Source: Fibrobacter sp.
GTDB taxonomy: Bacteria; Fibrobacterota; Fibrobacteria; Fibrobacterales; Fibrobacteraceae
Length of the DNA: 64,000 nt
NCBI RefSeq assembly: GCF_017551775.1
Contig: NZ_JAFZKX010000019.1
Location: 1-64,000 of the forward strand
Reading direction: 5' to 3'
Shown here one piece after another: positions 36,079 to 45,087 of the stretch. Each line of letters starts with the position of its first letter. Positions within the stretch are counted from its first letter, which is position 1. The notes under the pieces were generated by a model. That model worked only from the letters and a program-made list of their open reading frames with translations. It was not told the DNA's origin and made no database searches. The position numbers and the translations under genes were made by a program.

Positions 36079-37833
36079 ATGTATAAAAATGCACTGGGCG
36101 TAGTCCCCCTTGTTTTTAGCGCAATCATTTTTAATGCTTGCGGCGATGATGACAGTTTCGCCCCGATTTCAAAGGACCGCGGGTACGAATACTCGATCAA
36201 GTCCAAATCGGATTTCGCGGACATCCCCTGCAACGAAAGGCGCGAAGGCCGCGAGGCTGTAGTCGGTCGCGACAAGGACAGCTACGTCTGCAAGTTCGAC
36301 TACCGCGATTCCGCGTATATCTGGATTGGCGACACAGACACGCTCACCGCGGAGGGCAGGGACTTCAAACGAGCAGAAAGTTCCAGCAGCTCCGACGACG
36401 AAGATGCGTCCAGCAGTTCGCAGTCTTCCAGCTCTAGATCTTCGAGTAGTTATTCAAGTTCATCGTCGAGCAGTAGTTCCTCGAGCTATAGTTCTTCGAG
36501 CAGCCTATCCTCGAGTTCCATCATCAGTTACGGGACAATGAAGGATTCGCGCGACGGCAAGACTTATAAGACCGTGGTAGTCGACGGCGTAACCTGGATG
36601 GCTGAAAACCTGAACTACGCCGACCATGAAATAGGGGAATCCAGTTGTTACAGCAACAGTGACAGCAATTGCGAACTATACGGTCGCCTGTACAGCCGCG
36701 ACGCGGCAATGAACAGCGCCTCGTGCGAATACCAAAAGAATTGCGATTTAGGCGAAGGTCCCATACAGGGCGTCTGCCCGAGCGGTTGGCATATCCCGAC
36801 AAAAACAGAAGTGCAAAGCCTGCTGGATTACATCAGTTCCCCATCGGCATTGAGGTCGGCCGGATCGAGCTGGAACTACCCGGGAACAGACGACTACGGA
36901 CTTTCCTTCCTGGGCGCAGGCAACGGGAGCGACAGCTATTTCGAGGACCTCCACAAATACGAAGTCATGTGGATATACATACCTAGCAGCCTCCAGTATT
37001 TCCTCTTGATTTCTGGTTCTTCTGACAATGCGGAAATCTGGGATCACTCTTCGAACAAATACTACAGCACCGTCCGCTGCATAAAGGGCGACGGGGTTGT
37101 TCCAGCCAGTTCTTCCAGCCTGTCATCGAGCAGTTACTCATCGAGTAGTTACTCATCGAGCAGCTATTCCAGTTCATCACTGCGCAGCAGTTCTTCGAGA
37201 AAAAAACAAGACGTCGAACCCTTCCTAGAAGAGGCCGGCACTCAGTTCAATCCGTCTATCGAATACGGCACCCTGACCGATACCCGTGACGGCAAGACTT
37301 ACAAGACCGTAGAAGTCGAGGGCGCGACCTGGATGGCCGAAAACCTGAACTACGCAGGCAACGAAATAGGAGAATCCTTCTGCTTCAACGACGAAGACCG
37401 CTACTGCGAACTTTACGGGCGCCTGTACAGCCGCGACGCGGCAATGAACGACAGCAAATGCGACAAAACCAGTTGCGACCTGGGCGATGCTCCTATACAG
37501 GGCATATGCCCCAGCGGCTGGCACATTCCGTCAGAATCCGAAATGTTAAACCTGTTAAGCCTCGCGGGCAATAAGGCCCTGCCACTGATATCGGCGGAGA
37601 GCTGGAAATCGTCTATAGCATCGGGAAGCAACAATCTTGGGCTATCCCTGATCGGGGCCGGAGACTACGACTCTAGTAAGCATTTCGAGCACCTCGGCGA
37701 AGATGCCTTCGTATGGGTTTATAGCGATGGCGGCCAGACTTATTTTTTAATCCGAGTCTCCGATAACCATGCAGCGGTCTTTCAGTATACCAGCACACAA
37801 ATGCACATCAGCGTACGTTGCGTGAAGGACTAA
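36079..37833 (+). CDS. FISUMP lipoprotein, tandem copy 3
   Basis: The product has 584 residues with a lipobox (IIFNACGDDD). The domain order equals copies 1 and 2. FISUMP domain 1 (about 150-340) is closest to domain 1 of copy 1, including the CEYQ and SSPSALRS segments. FISUMP domain 2 is the most divergent of the set, ending in VRCVKD. The inter-domain linker carries three SYSSS pentapeptide units. Its start is 3 bases after the stop of copy 2. The junction sequence (TCTATGTATAAAAATGCACTG) is the same at both gene joints, a sign of recent tandem duplication. A strong terminator follows. Confidence 0.9.
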   Translation: MYKNALGVVPLVFSAIIFNACGDDDSFAPISKDRGYEYSIKSKSDFADIPCNERREGREAVVGRDKDSYVCKFDYRDSAYIWIGDTDTLTAEGRDFKRAESSSSSDDEDASSSSQSSSSRSSSSYSSSSSSSSSSSYSSSSSLSSSSIISYGTMKDSRDGKTYKTVVVDGVTWMAENLNYADHEIGESSCYSNSDSNCELYGRLYSRDAAMNSASCEYQKNCDLGEGPIQGVCPSGWHIPTKTEVQSLLDYISSPSALRSAGSSWNYPGTDDYGLSFLGAGNGSDSYFEDLHKYEVMWIYIPSSLQYFLLISGSSDNAEIWDHSSNKYYSTVRCIKGDGVVPASSSSLSSSSYSSSSYSSSSYSSSSLRSSSSRKKQDVEPFLEEAGTQFNPSIEYGTLTDTRDGKTYKTVEVEGATWMAENLNYAGNEIGESFCFNDEDRYCELYGRLYSRDAAMNDSKCDKTSCDLGDAPIQGICPSGWHIPSESEMLNLLSLAGNKALPLISAESWKSSIASGSNNLGLSLIGAGDYDSSKHFEHLGEDAFVWVYSDGGQTYFLIRVSDNHAAVFQYTSTQMHISVRCVKD

Positions 37834-37855
37834 TTTACATCAATTAAGAGTATGG

Positions 37856-37890
37856 GTCCGGCGGGTATAACGCCGGACTTTTTAATTTTT
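37856..37890 (+). terminator. Terminator of the FISUMP operon
   Basis: An 8-bp perfect stem GTCCGGCG/CGCCGGAC with a 7-base loop is followed by TTTTTTAATTTTT. It overlaps the last bases of the convergent TPR gene. Confidence 0.9.
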
Positions 37891-38997
37891 CTCGAATTCC
37901 AAAATATCGGCCTGAACGGTGATGTCGTCGGGGAAATACTTCTGTGCGACTTTCAACAGGCGCAGCGCCTCGTCATCGCGCTTTTCGGCGTGAGCGTCGT
38001 AGGCCATGTTCTTGAAACCGAAAACGGATTCGGCATTGCCCTGCTTGGCAGCGAGCTCGTAGGCGGCCTCGGCACGGTCGTAAAACTTCGCATCGTAGGC
38101 AAGGTTCCCGAGGAATATGGCCGCATCGCTAAAGTCGGGCTTGATTTGCACCAGGTTGTTGAGCACATCCATCGCGATGAACGGCTTGTTGTCTTCGGCA
38201 AGGACATCCGCCAGCTTATACATGGTCGCCGTGTCGTCAGGGCGCACGCCCAGCGCCTCGCGGTAAGCGGCTGCGCTTTCTTCGAACTGCTTGTTCAGGC
38301 GGTAGACATCGCCGAGATACACCAAGAAGTCCACTTCGTCAGGGTGCGCGGCATAGCCCTCGCGGACTACGGCCACGGCGCGCTCGAAATCGTTCAGAGC
38401 GATGTTCGCTTCCGAAAGCTGGTAGACAATGCTTATGTCTTCCTTGTCGAGCTGGTAGGCCTTTTCGATGGCGCGGAGGGCGCCGACCCCGTCGCCGGTT
38501 TTACTGTAGGCTTCGCCCAAGTAAAGCCAGCCGGAAACATTTTCCGGCTCCAGTTTCAACGCGCGGTGGTACGCCGCCACGCATTCCGGGTATTGGCGCA
38601 GGCGGAAGTACACGCTTGCCATGTTGAAGAGCGCCGGGGAGAACTTGCCCGCAGAATAGTCGACCGCCTTGCGGTACGTGGCGGCCGCCTCGGGGAACAT
38701 GCCGCTCTGGTAATAGCTGTTCGCGATGTTGAAACTGGTGGCGACGGGGTCCGCCCCGCGGGATTCCGCCTTGCGGTAAAGCGTGATGGCCTGCTTGAAT
38801 TTGCCGTCGCGGTAGAGGACGTTCGCGCGTTCCATCAGGTCGTACGCGGACTGCGCCGCAAAAGAGCATGCTATGAATACAAAAGCGACTAGCAGGGAAC
38901 AGCGGGAAACGAGACTACGGGAACAACAGGCTGCAACACGCCCGCGGACGTTCCGCCGCAATCCATAACAAATATTTATAAAATATCTAGAATCCAT
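37882..38997 (-). CDS. TPR-repeat protein of the TonB operon
   Basis: The product has 371 residues from the chosen ATG (a TTG at 39012 would add five). A basic N-terminus and a hydrophobic segment (about residues 28-48) suggest export. The rest is about ten tetratricopeptide repeats (YDLMERANVLYRDGKFKQAITLYRKAE and similar). In TonB2-type clusters of gammaproteobacteria a TPR protein stands last, after tonB2, as here. Its exact role in those systems is not settled. The gap from tonB is 78 bases. Confidence 0.82.
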   Translation of the reverse strand: MDSRYFINICYGLRRNVRGRVAACCSRSLVSRCSLLVAFVFIACSFAAQSAYDLMERANVLYRDGKFKQAITLYRKAESRGADPVATSFNIANSYYQSGMFPEAAATYRKAVDYSAGKFSPALFNMASVYFRLRQYPECVAAYHRALKLEPENVSGWLYLGEAYSKTGDGVGALRAIEKAYQLDKEDISIVYQLSEANIALNDFERAVAVVREGYAAHPDEVDFLVYLGDVYRLNKQFEESAAAYREALGVRPDDTATMYKLADVLAEDNKPFIAMDVLNNLVQIKPDFSDAAIFLGNLAYDAKFYDRAEAAYELAAKQGNAESVFGFKNMAYDAHAEKRDDEALRLLKVAQKYFPDDITVQADILEFEKN

Positions 38998-39075
38998 AAC
39001 TTTTAATATCAACCTGCAATTCTAATAACCAGTAACTATAGACCAATAACCGTAGCGCCAGCCTTACACATTACA

Positions 39076-39726
39076 CTAGTCCCTGAACTTCACTTCGAAC
39101 GGTTGTTCCATTCCGCAGAAGGGAACCGCCTTGCCCGCCTTTTCTGCCGGAGCGAACGTCATGCGGCCAAGGGCCTCGCGGCCGGCGGCGGCAAGTCCGG
39201 AACCAGCCGGAGATTCCTCGATCACCTTGATATCGTACGCCTTGCCATTCACGTCCACGCAGAACGAAAGCCGAAGCATCGCGTCCATTTCGCTATCCCT
39301 GATTTTTGCCGGCACCTGGAAATTGGGCATCGTGCGGCTTTCGGGCTTCTTGTCGACATCGCCCTTTTCAGTAGAGAGCGCACCGCCGCGGAAATCGGCC
39401 ACCAGTTCCTCGTTGATGGCTGCCCCCGCGGTTCCCGAAGCCGTCCCCAGGTTCATCGCGAGCCTCGGGCCCGCCTTGGGCGAACGCGAATTGGACTTCT
39501 GGCGATTCGGCTTGCGCGCCGGTTTCTTCTTCTCTATCTTTTTCTCGACCTCTTCGACCTTCTTGACGGCGATTTCGGTTTTCGTGTACTTCTTTTCGTG
39601 GAAAACCTTTCCCGTCAAGAACAGGTTCGCCATCGTCACGGAGAACACGAGGACAGCGCTCGCAAGGATAGCCGCGAAGAGGATGGTGAAACGCTTCACA
39701 AGTTTTTTTAAATACTTGAAAATCAT
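39076..39726 (-). CDS. tonB: TonB energy transducer
   Basis: The product has 216 residues. A membrane anchor lies at about residues 14-38. A Lys/Glu-rich periplasmic stretch (VKKVEEVEKKIEKKKPARKP) replaces the usual proline-rich region. The C-terminal TonB domain (about 125-216) reads MDAMLRLSFCVDVNGKAYDIKVIEESP...GREALGRMTFAPA, matching the TonB fold. TonB carries energy from ExbB/ExbD to outer-membrane receptors. It follows exbD after 67 bases, and a dispersed repeat lies in that gap. Confidence 0.9.
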   Translation of the reverse strand: MIFKYLKKLVKRFTILFAAILASAVLVFSVTMANLFLTGKVFHEKKYTKTEIAVKKVEEVEKKIEKKKPARKPNRQKSNSRSPKAGPRLAMNLGTASGTAGAAINEELVADFRGGALSTEKGDVDKKPESRTMPNFQVPAKIRDSEMDAMLRLSFCVDVNGKAYDIKVIEESPAGSGLAAAGREALGRMTFAPAEKAGKAVPFCGMEQPFEVKFRD

Positions 39727-39750
39727 AGATTCAAACTAGTTCTTATAGAA

Positions 39751-39796
39751 ATCCTTCGACTTCACTTCGTTTCGCTCAGGATGACACTCCGCGTCA
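39751..39796 (-). repeat. Dispersed repeat after the exbD stop codon, inside the operon
   Basis: It has the same layout and orientation as the repeat at 26876-26924: the stop TGA, then GTGTCATCCTGAGCG and GAAGTCGAAGGAT. Both begin directly at a stop codon. Confidence 0.75.
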
Positions 39797-40198
39797 TTCC
39801 GCCTGCGCCGCAATCGAGACCTTCTTCACGCCCGCCAAATTGCACATATCTATCACCTGGACGAGTACGCCCGTTTCGGCGCCCTTGTCCGCAATCACCA
39901 CGGCTTCCCTGTCGGGCGCCTTGGCAAGCGACTGCTTCAAGATATCCTGCAGGCTGGCCATGTCCACCTGGCGTTCGTTGATATGCACCGTCCCCTCGCG
40001 CGTGATGGCGATGAGCAGGTTTTCCTTTTCGAGCTGGCTTGCGGACTGCGCCTGCGGCTTAGTCACGTCGACGCCCGTCTCGCGGGTAAACGAAGACGTC
40101 ACCACGAAAAAGATGAGCAGGATGAACACGATGTCCATCAGCGGGCCCATTTCGATGCCCATATCCTTCTGTTTTCTCTTCGGCAAGTTGAATTCCAT
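39794..40198 (-). CDS. exbD: ExbD/TolR family biopolymer transporter
   Basis: The product has 134 residues, typical for ExbD. A single membrane helix (about residues 17-38, MGPLMDIVFILLIFFVVTSSF) carries the conserved Asp that lines the proton path. The periplasmic part follows. With ExbB it forms the proton-driven motor for TonB. It is 3 bases downstream of exbB. Confidence 0.95.
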   Translation of the reverse strand: MEFNLPKRKQKDMGIEMGPLMDIVFILLIFFVVTSSFTRETGVDVTKPQAQSASQLEKENLLIAITREGTVHINERQVDMASLQDILKQSLAKAPDREAVVIADKGAETGVLVQVIDMCNLAGVKKVSIAAQAE

Positions 40199-40201
40199 AT
40201 A

Positions 40202-40882
40202 CTATGCCTTCTTCTCGACAAAATAGTTTTCGATTACGGTAGCGCCCAGTTCCATCTTCTGGCGCAAAACTTCTACGCGTTCATCCAGGCGCTGTTTCAA
40301 AAGCGTAAGCGGGAATGCCACCAGGAGTCCGCTCTGCGTCGAAATCAACGCTTCCGAAATGCCGTCGGCCATGAGCACCGGGTTCTGGTTGCCGTACAGG
40401 GTAATCACCTCGAAGGTAGAGACCATGCCCGTCACCGTGCCGAGGAGCCCGAGCAGCGGGGCGGCAGAAGCCATCACCGAAATCACGTGGTTGCCCTGCT
40501 CCATGTAGCGCACCGTCTTCGCGAGGCGCACCTGCATATAGTCGCGGAAACCCTCGGGATTTTCCTGCGCAACGCTAATCGCATAGCTGAGTTCCCTGGA
40601 CAGGAGCCCGCCACGCTTGCGCAAACGCCTCAAAGCCTTCGCCACGCTCGGCTCTTCGCCGTTCTTCTCGTATTCCTCGTTTCCGCCGTTCAGGTCCAGG
40701 CGCATGCGCTTGATGACCCTGTGGACATCCTTGCGGAAGAAATCGCGGCCGATGCGGAACCAGCTGGAGAACAGGAAGTAGAATCCGATGACACCCGCAA
40801 GGAGGATCGGGAGCATAACCACGCCGCCCGCCTCGTACGTGTTCCTCAGGGATTCGACAAATATGTAGAACGAGTTGGACAT
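40202..40882 (-). CDS. exbB: MotA/TolQ/ExbB proton channel protein
   Basis: The product has 226 residues with three membrane segments: about 18-38, 115-140 and 160-185. The last two contain the conserved motif APLLGLLGTVTGMVSTF and the GISEALISTQSGLLVAFP stretch. This is the ExbB2-like channel next to exbD. It begins 7 bases after the TtpC-like gene. Confidence 0.95.
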   Translation of the reverse strand: MSNSFYIFVESLRNTYEAGGVVMLPILLAGVIGFYFLFSSWFRIGRDFFRKDVHRVIKRMRLDLNGGNEEYEKNGEEPSVAKALRRLRKRGGLLSRELSYAISVAQENPEGFRDYMQVRLAKTVRYMEQGNHVISVMASAAPLLGLLGTVTGMVSTFEVITLYGNQNPVLMADGISEALISTQSGLLVAFPLTLLKQRLDERVEVLRQKMELGATVIENYFVEKKA

Positions 40883-40889
40883 GCCCGAA

Positions 40890-42515
40890 CTACGACTCCT
40901 TCCCGAAAATTTTGTTCATGAGCGCCATGCTCTGCACATACATTTCGCTGGTGACCTTTTCAATCTTTTCGCTCAGAAGCCCATGCAAAATCATCACGGG
41001 AATAGCGATGACAAGGCCAGTCTCCGTCGTGACGAGAGCTTCGGAAATACCGCCGGCCAGCACGCGGGCGTCGTTCGTGCCCACTTCGGTAATCACGGTA
41101 AAGAGCGTGATGATACCCGTCACCGTACCCAGAAGGCCGAGAAGCGGGGCGATGGTACCCATGGCAGCCAAAAGCCCCATGCGGCGATCCAGTTTAGGCT
41201 GCTCGCGGAGGAGGGCTTCCTGCAGGGAGCGTTCCGCATCTTCGCGCGTTTCGCGGGCGCGGTTCAGCACCGCAAACAGCACCATCGAGAGGCTCGTTTC
41301 CTTCTTGAGGCAAAGATTCGCGGCATCCTCATACTTGGTTTCATTCACAAGCTTGCCGAGCTTCTTGATAAAGCGGCGGCTCAGGTGCCCGCGGTAAGAG
41401 AGCACGAGGAAGCGTTCCAAGCAAAGCAGCAATGCAAATATCGCGACAAGGGCCAGCGGGTACATCACGATGCCACCCTTCTTGAAGAACGCCTGGAATT
41501 CCTCGGTCCAGGTCAGTTCCTTCGTGTCCGTAATCGCGTTCTTGATGGCCTTGTTCTGCAAAACATCCAGCGGGATGTCGACCATCGCGGATGCCGCCGC
41601 AGATACGCGGGTGGAATCCTGCGTGGAATCAGCCGGAGCGACAACGCTTGCGGAAGCCTGTTTCACCGCCTGCTTCACGCCCGCAGCCATTTCGGGAGGG
41701 AGCGTAGAGTTCCATTCGAAAACCTTTCCCTGCAAGGCGCCGGAGCGCAGGAGGGCCTGCACTTCGCCGTTGTCCGTTGCGACTTCGCCCAGGAACACCG
41801 TACCGAGACGCAAGCGTTCTACGGTCACGTCGGGGCGGTTGCCCACCTGAGAAATTTCGCGGCCGACCGACTGCGTGTAGGTCAGTTCGTGGCGCAGCAG
41901 CAAGTCAGCCAAGTAACCGCGGGCAGCGCCCAGCGTATTCGGGACCTTCTTTTCGGTCTCATCGGAGGCTTCCTTCAAGCGCAGAAGGCGACCGTTCATG
42001 CCTACGGGATAGTCGCCCGTAACTTCGCCGAGCGTCTTGTCGATGGAAAGCTTCACCTGCGTGTTCAGCGCATCGTAAGCGCTCTCCTCGCTCTTCGCGT
42101 TTTCTTCGGCTTCGCTAGTCACGTTGCGGCTTGCCATGACTTCTTCGTTAACGCGGCCCAAATCCGTCGAAAGCTTGGAATAGCGTCCGTCCAGTTCGCG
42201 CGTTTCCGTCTGGTGTTCCTCGGTCAACTGCGATTCTGCATAGCGCTTCTTCCAGTGTTCCGCTTCCAGCTTTTCGAGCGAGTCCGCCTTCTGCAGGCGA
42301 ATGCGGGTAAGCGTTTCCACCTCGCGCTGCAACGTGCGCACTTCTTCGAGCTGCAGGGAATCCTTGATGCGTTCCTGGTCTTCGGCAGACTGCTTCTTTT
42401 CGCCCGACGACCACGGCCACGCAAATGCGGAAGACGCAAGCAGGCAAACAACGGCAACAAAACGTCCAGAAATTCTCACAGCGCTTCGATTTTTCAGAAT
42501 GACATTCTTATTCAT
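40890..42515 (-). CDS. TtpC-like MotA/TolQ/ExbB protein with long periplasmic domain
   Basis: The product has 541 residues. A signal peptide (ending near AFAWP) precedes a coiled-coil periplasmic region (about residues 30-160) and a further domain to about 300. The C-terminal 230 residues are an ExbB-like unit with three membrane helices and the motif APLLGLLGTVTGIITLF. This layout matches TtpC, which is required for TonB2-dependent uptake in Vibrio. Its start overlaps the stop of the DUF3450 gene by 4 bases (ATGA), so they are translationally coupled. Confidence 0.9.
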   Translation of the reverse strand: MNKNVILKNRSAVRISGRFVAVVCLLASSAFAWPWSSGEKKQSAEDQERIKDSLQLEEVRTLQREVETLTRIRLQKADSLEKLEAEHWKKRYAESQLTEEHQTETRELDGRYSKLSTDLGRVNEEVMASRNVTSEAEENAKSEESAYDALNTQVKLSIDKTLGEVTGDYPVGMNGRLLRLKEASDETEKKVPNTLGAARGYLADLLLRHELTYTQSVGREISQVGNRPDVTVERLRLGTVFLGEVATDNGEVQALLRSGALQGKVFEWNSTLPPEMAAGVKQAVKQASASVVAPADSTQDSTRVSAAASAMVDIPLDVLQNKAIKNAITDTKELTWTEEFQAFFKKGGIVMYPLALVAIFALLLCLERFLVLSYRGHLSRRFIKKLGKLVNETKYEDAANLCLKKETSLSMVLFAVLNRARETREDAERSLQEALLREQPKLDRRMGLLAAMGTIAPLLGLLGTVTGIITLFTVITEVGTNDARVLAGGISEALVTTETGLVIAIPVMILHGLLSEKIEKVTSEMYVQSMALMNKIFGKES

Positions 42516-43348
42516 TTTTCGCCTCCCACCACGGAAATGCTCACCGGCAATTTCACGACCTGGGGCGGCTTTTTAGCCTGCTTCACGTCTATCGCGAGCT
42601 TGACTGCACTACGTTCTTCCAAATTCAAATCCTCGTTCCATTCATAAACCACATTCCCGTTCTCGATACGGCGCACCAGGTACCCGTACACGGAACCATT
42701 GTCATCGGAATAGACCATCCACTGGTTGCCGATACGCAAAATCGAGGCATTGATGAGTTCGCCGTTCTTGCGCGTAAGCGGACTATTTATTATAGCGACC
42801 TCGTCGCCGAACTTCGTCTCTTCGGCAATAAGCGACTTGAGACGGGAAAAGGCTTCTTCTTCGCTGGCGTTCCCGCTCTCGATATCGCGGGTAAGGGACT
42901 TTACGCGATCGAGGCGCGTTTCGCGTTCCCAAGGAACCGTCTGCGACACCTGAGATTCAAGCTGCTTGCTGATGGCGGCAAGCGCCGAGCGGAGGGCCTT
43001 GCGCTTCGCGGCGACATTCTCGGTACGGTTCTTCGCACGCGCCTGCTTGCTGCGTTCTTCCTGCAACTGGCCCGCAACCGCATGGATTTTCATATTCAGG
43101 CTGTCGATTTCGGCACGACGGCGGTCCTTATCGGCCTTGTAGCGCTGCTGGAGCGTCTTGTAGCGGGAATCGTCCGCCTTGAGCATCGAATCCGTAGCGA
43201 CAATCTGCCGGTTCAGTTTCTGAATCTCGGAATTCAGTTTTTCCTTTTCGAGCTTGAGATCCTGAATTTCGGAAGTGCGGTCGGCAAAGGCCAATCCCGA
43301 CATCACAAAGACCAGAAGCATGATGGGTAATAAATTCAATCTTTTCAT
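42512..43348 (-). CDS. DUF3450 family periplasmic coiled-coil protein
   Basis: The product has 278 residues from the chosen ATG (a TTG at 43360 adds four). A signal peptide ends near AFAD. A long coiled coil follows (about 25-150), then a small beta domain (INASILRIGNQWMVYSDDNGSVYGYL) typical of DUF3450. DUF3450 genes head TtpC-ExbB-ExbD-TonB-TPR clusters, as here. The protein probably works in the periplasm with the TtpC-like protein. A motif shared with the 833-residue TonB receptor lies 38 bases upstream. Confidence 0.88.
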   Translation of the reverse strand: MKRLNLLPIMLLVFVMSGLAFADRTSEIQDLKLEKEKLNSEIQKLNRQIVATDSMLKADDSRYKTLQQRYKADKDRRRAEIDSLNMKIHAVAGQLQEERSKQARAKNRTENVAAKRKALRSALAAISKQLESQVSQTVPWERETRLDRVKSLTRDIESGNASEEEAFSRLKSLIAEETKFGDEVAIINSPLTRKNGELINASILRIGNQWMVYSDDNGSVYGYLVRRIENGNVVYEWNEDLNLEERSAVKLAIDVKQAKKPPQVVKLPVSISVVGGEK

Positions 43349-43385
43349 AAATATCCGCAATGGTTTGATTTCAAAACTACATTAT

Positions 43386-43415
43386 TAAAACACCCGAACC
43401 CACAAAAAATGTCAC
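43386..43415 (-). promoter_or_regulatory. Shared upstream motif, TonB operon copy
   Basis: On the minus strand it reads GTGACA, 17 bases, then TGTTTTA, and the spacer ends in TCGGG. It matches 24 of 30 bases of the motif at 47623-47652. Its distance to the start codon (38 bases) fits a promoter. Confidence 0.5.
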
Positions 43416-43446
43416 CGTCCCGACGCAAAAAGAAGAGATTCGTAAC

Positions 43447-45087
43447 TTATTCGCATTCCATACGACCTTTGCGTTCCTTGCACCAGTTGTTGCAAATCGG
43501 GAAACGGTAAGCATCGCACAGGCTTTCCACCTGATCATGGATAATGCTCGATTTCTGTTCTTCGAGGTAGTAACGGCTGACAAGCGCTGCATCGCATGTC
43601 AAGTTATCCATGGACGACCTGTTCGGCAGGCCCCTATCGGCACACCAGTTCCACAGGTATTCCTTGCAGCTATTCTGCTCGGGACTTTCCATGCACTGAT
43701 TCTCGAGTTCTTTGCAATCCGCAATCGAATTGCTCTCGAAACCGCTAGCCACGCAGTAACGCTTGAGGCCGTCGGCATAGGCGTCCGACTTGTTCTTGTC
43801 GCTGATAGAGTCGGGCAGGTATGCCGACCACTTTTCTTCCTTGTTCATCATCGCCGCCTTCACGAGCGACGGAAAGCATGTCTTTTCGCTCCGGTATTCT
43901 CCCTTGGTATAATAATCGGGAGCCTTTTCATTGGCCGTCATCAAGTCGTATTGTTCGATGCTGTCGACAGGCATTCCCGAACAGAACACATCCTGGTAAA
44001 GCCTGCAACCGCGCGAGGCCCAACTCTTGTTATCGCCATCGGAGGTTGCGTCGCAGTTGGCAAAGGCGATGTGTTTCATCGGTACGCCATTCTCGCCGTC
44101 GACATAGAACGTGAACGTAGATCTCGCCATTCCGCTAAACACGCCCATGCCGTTCTCGATATTCGATTCCGGAACGATGCGCGAATCGGAAACAGAGCCC
44201 TTCACCTTACTTTCATAATCGATGTAGGCCTCGTCCGTCGTGTAAAATACGACGGTGACACGCCCGAGAGGCATCATCATGTTCGGCAAGAAAAGCGTGT
44301 CGAGCGCCTGGATACCACCGATACTCTGCTTCGTCGTGTATCCGAGATTCGCCTCGTGCTCCAGCGGGTCGTGCATGGAGACCCCGCTATAACCCATAGA
44401 ATCAGGCTCGATAAGGCCCGAGAGCATCATGTTGATGGTCGTGTTCTGCGCTTCCTCGCTTTCCATCCCGTATTGCAGTATGGATATCACGCCCTTGATG
44501 GACTTGTCGTAGTTGAGCGCGCACTTCACAGTTTCCATGTCCAGCGGGAATTCCAGGAACTTGATGCGGACTTCTTCGTTCTCGTCGTACTCGATCCACT
44601 CGAAACTGCCGTCCTGCTGCGGCACGCTCAGTCCCTTGATACTCACGGGATTCGGGATGGTCGCCTGCGCGCGGAACGTGGTTTTCGCCGTATTGCCCGC
44701 ACTGTCCCACTTGAAGAAGGCTTCCATCGAGTAAGTCTCGCCGGCTATTCCGGAGAACTCGCCTTCGGAAAAACAGTTCGGCTTGCTGCCCGTGACCGTG
44801 AGGACCGCCGTCGTATCGACTTCGGCGCCATGACTGTCGGTGAATTTTCCCGAAACCGTCACGTAGGCGCTATCGTAGAACGCGAAATTCTCGGCCGAAG
44901 TCTCGTCCAGTTCGTAGACCTTCGAAAAACAGATGCTCGCTTCCCCACCGTTAAGGACGTAACCGTAGGTATAGATACCCGTATAGACTTCGCGGTCCTC
45001 GGGATAGAAACTCCATGGCCCGTGGAAATCGCAAGCAACAAGGAGCGCGAACGCAAATGCGCAGAGGATTCTAGAAATAGTATTCAT
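43447..45087 (-). CDS. DUF4249-like outer-membrane lipoprotein partner of the TonB receptor
   Basis: The product has 546 residues with a lipobox (ALLVACDF). The N-terminal 300 residues are beta-rich and resemble DUF4249 proteins, which in Bacteroidetes are encoded directly after a TonB receptor and are thought to help substrate capture. The C-terminal 180 residues are Cys-rich (CSGMP, CFPSLVKAAMM, CKELENQCMES, CNNWCKERKG), a feature not typical of DUF4249. The gene overlaps the receptor gene by 17 bases, so they are coupled. The substrate is unknown. Confidence 0.65.
   Translation of the reverse strand: MNTISRILCAFAFALLVACDFHGPWSFYPEDREVYTGIYTYGYVLNGGEASICFSKVYELDETSAENFAFYDSAYVTVSGKFTDSHGAEVDTTAVLTVTGSKPNCFSEGEFSGIAGETYSMEAFFKWDSAGNTAKTTFRAQATIPNPVSIKGLSVPQQDGSFEWIEYDENEEVRIKFLEFPLDMETVKCALNYDKSIKGVISILQYGMESEEAQNTTINMMLSGLIEPDSMGYSGVSMHDPLEHEANLGYTTKQSIGGIQALDTLFLPNMMMPLGRVTVVFYTTDEAYIDYESKVKGSVSDSRIVPESNIENGMGVFSGMARSTFTFYVDGENGVPMKHIAFANCDATSDGDNKSWASRGCRLYQDVFCSGMPVDSIEQYDLMTANEKAPDYYTKGEYRSEKTCFPSLVKAAMMNKEEKWSAYLPDSISDKNKSDAYADGLKRYCVASGFESNSIADCKELENQCMESPEQNSCKEYLWNWCADRGLPNRSSMDNLTCDAALVSRYYLEEQKSSIIHDQVESLCDAYRFPICNNWCKERKGRMECE

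Noticed and set aside
32940-37200. Ser-linker DNA repeats as independent satellites or a mobile element
   Set aside because: They lie fully in frame inside lipoprotein genes and encode poly-Ser/Tyr linkers typical for this group.
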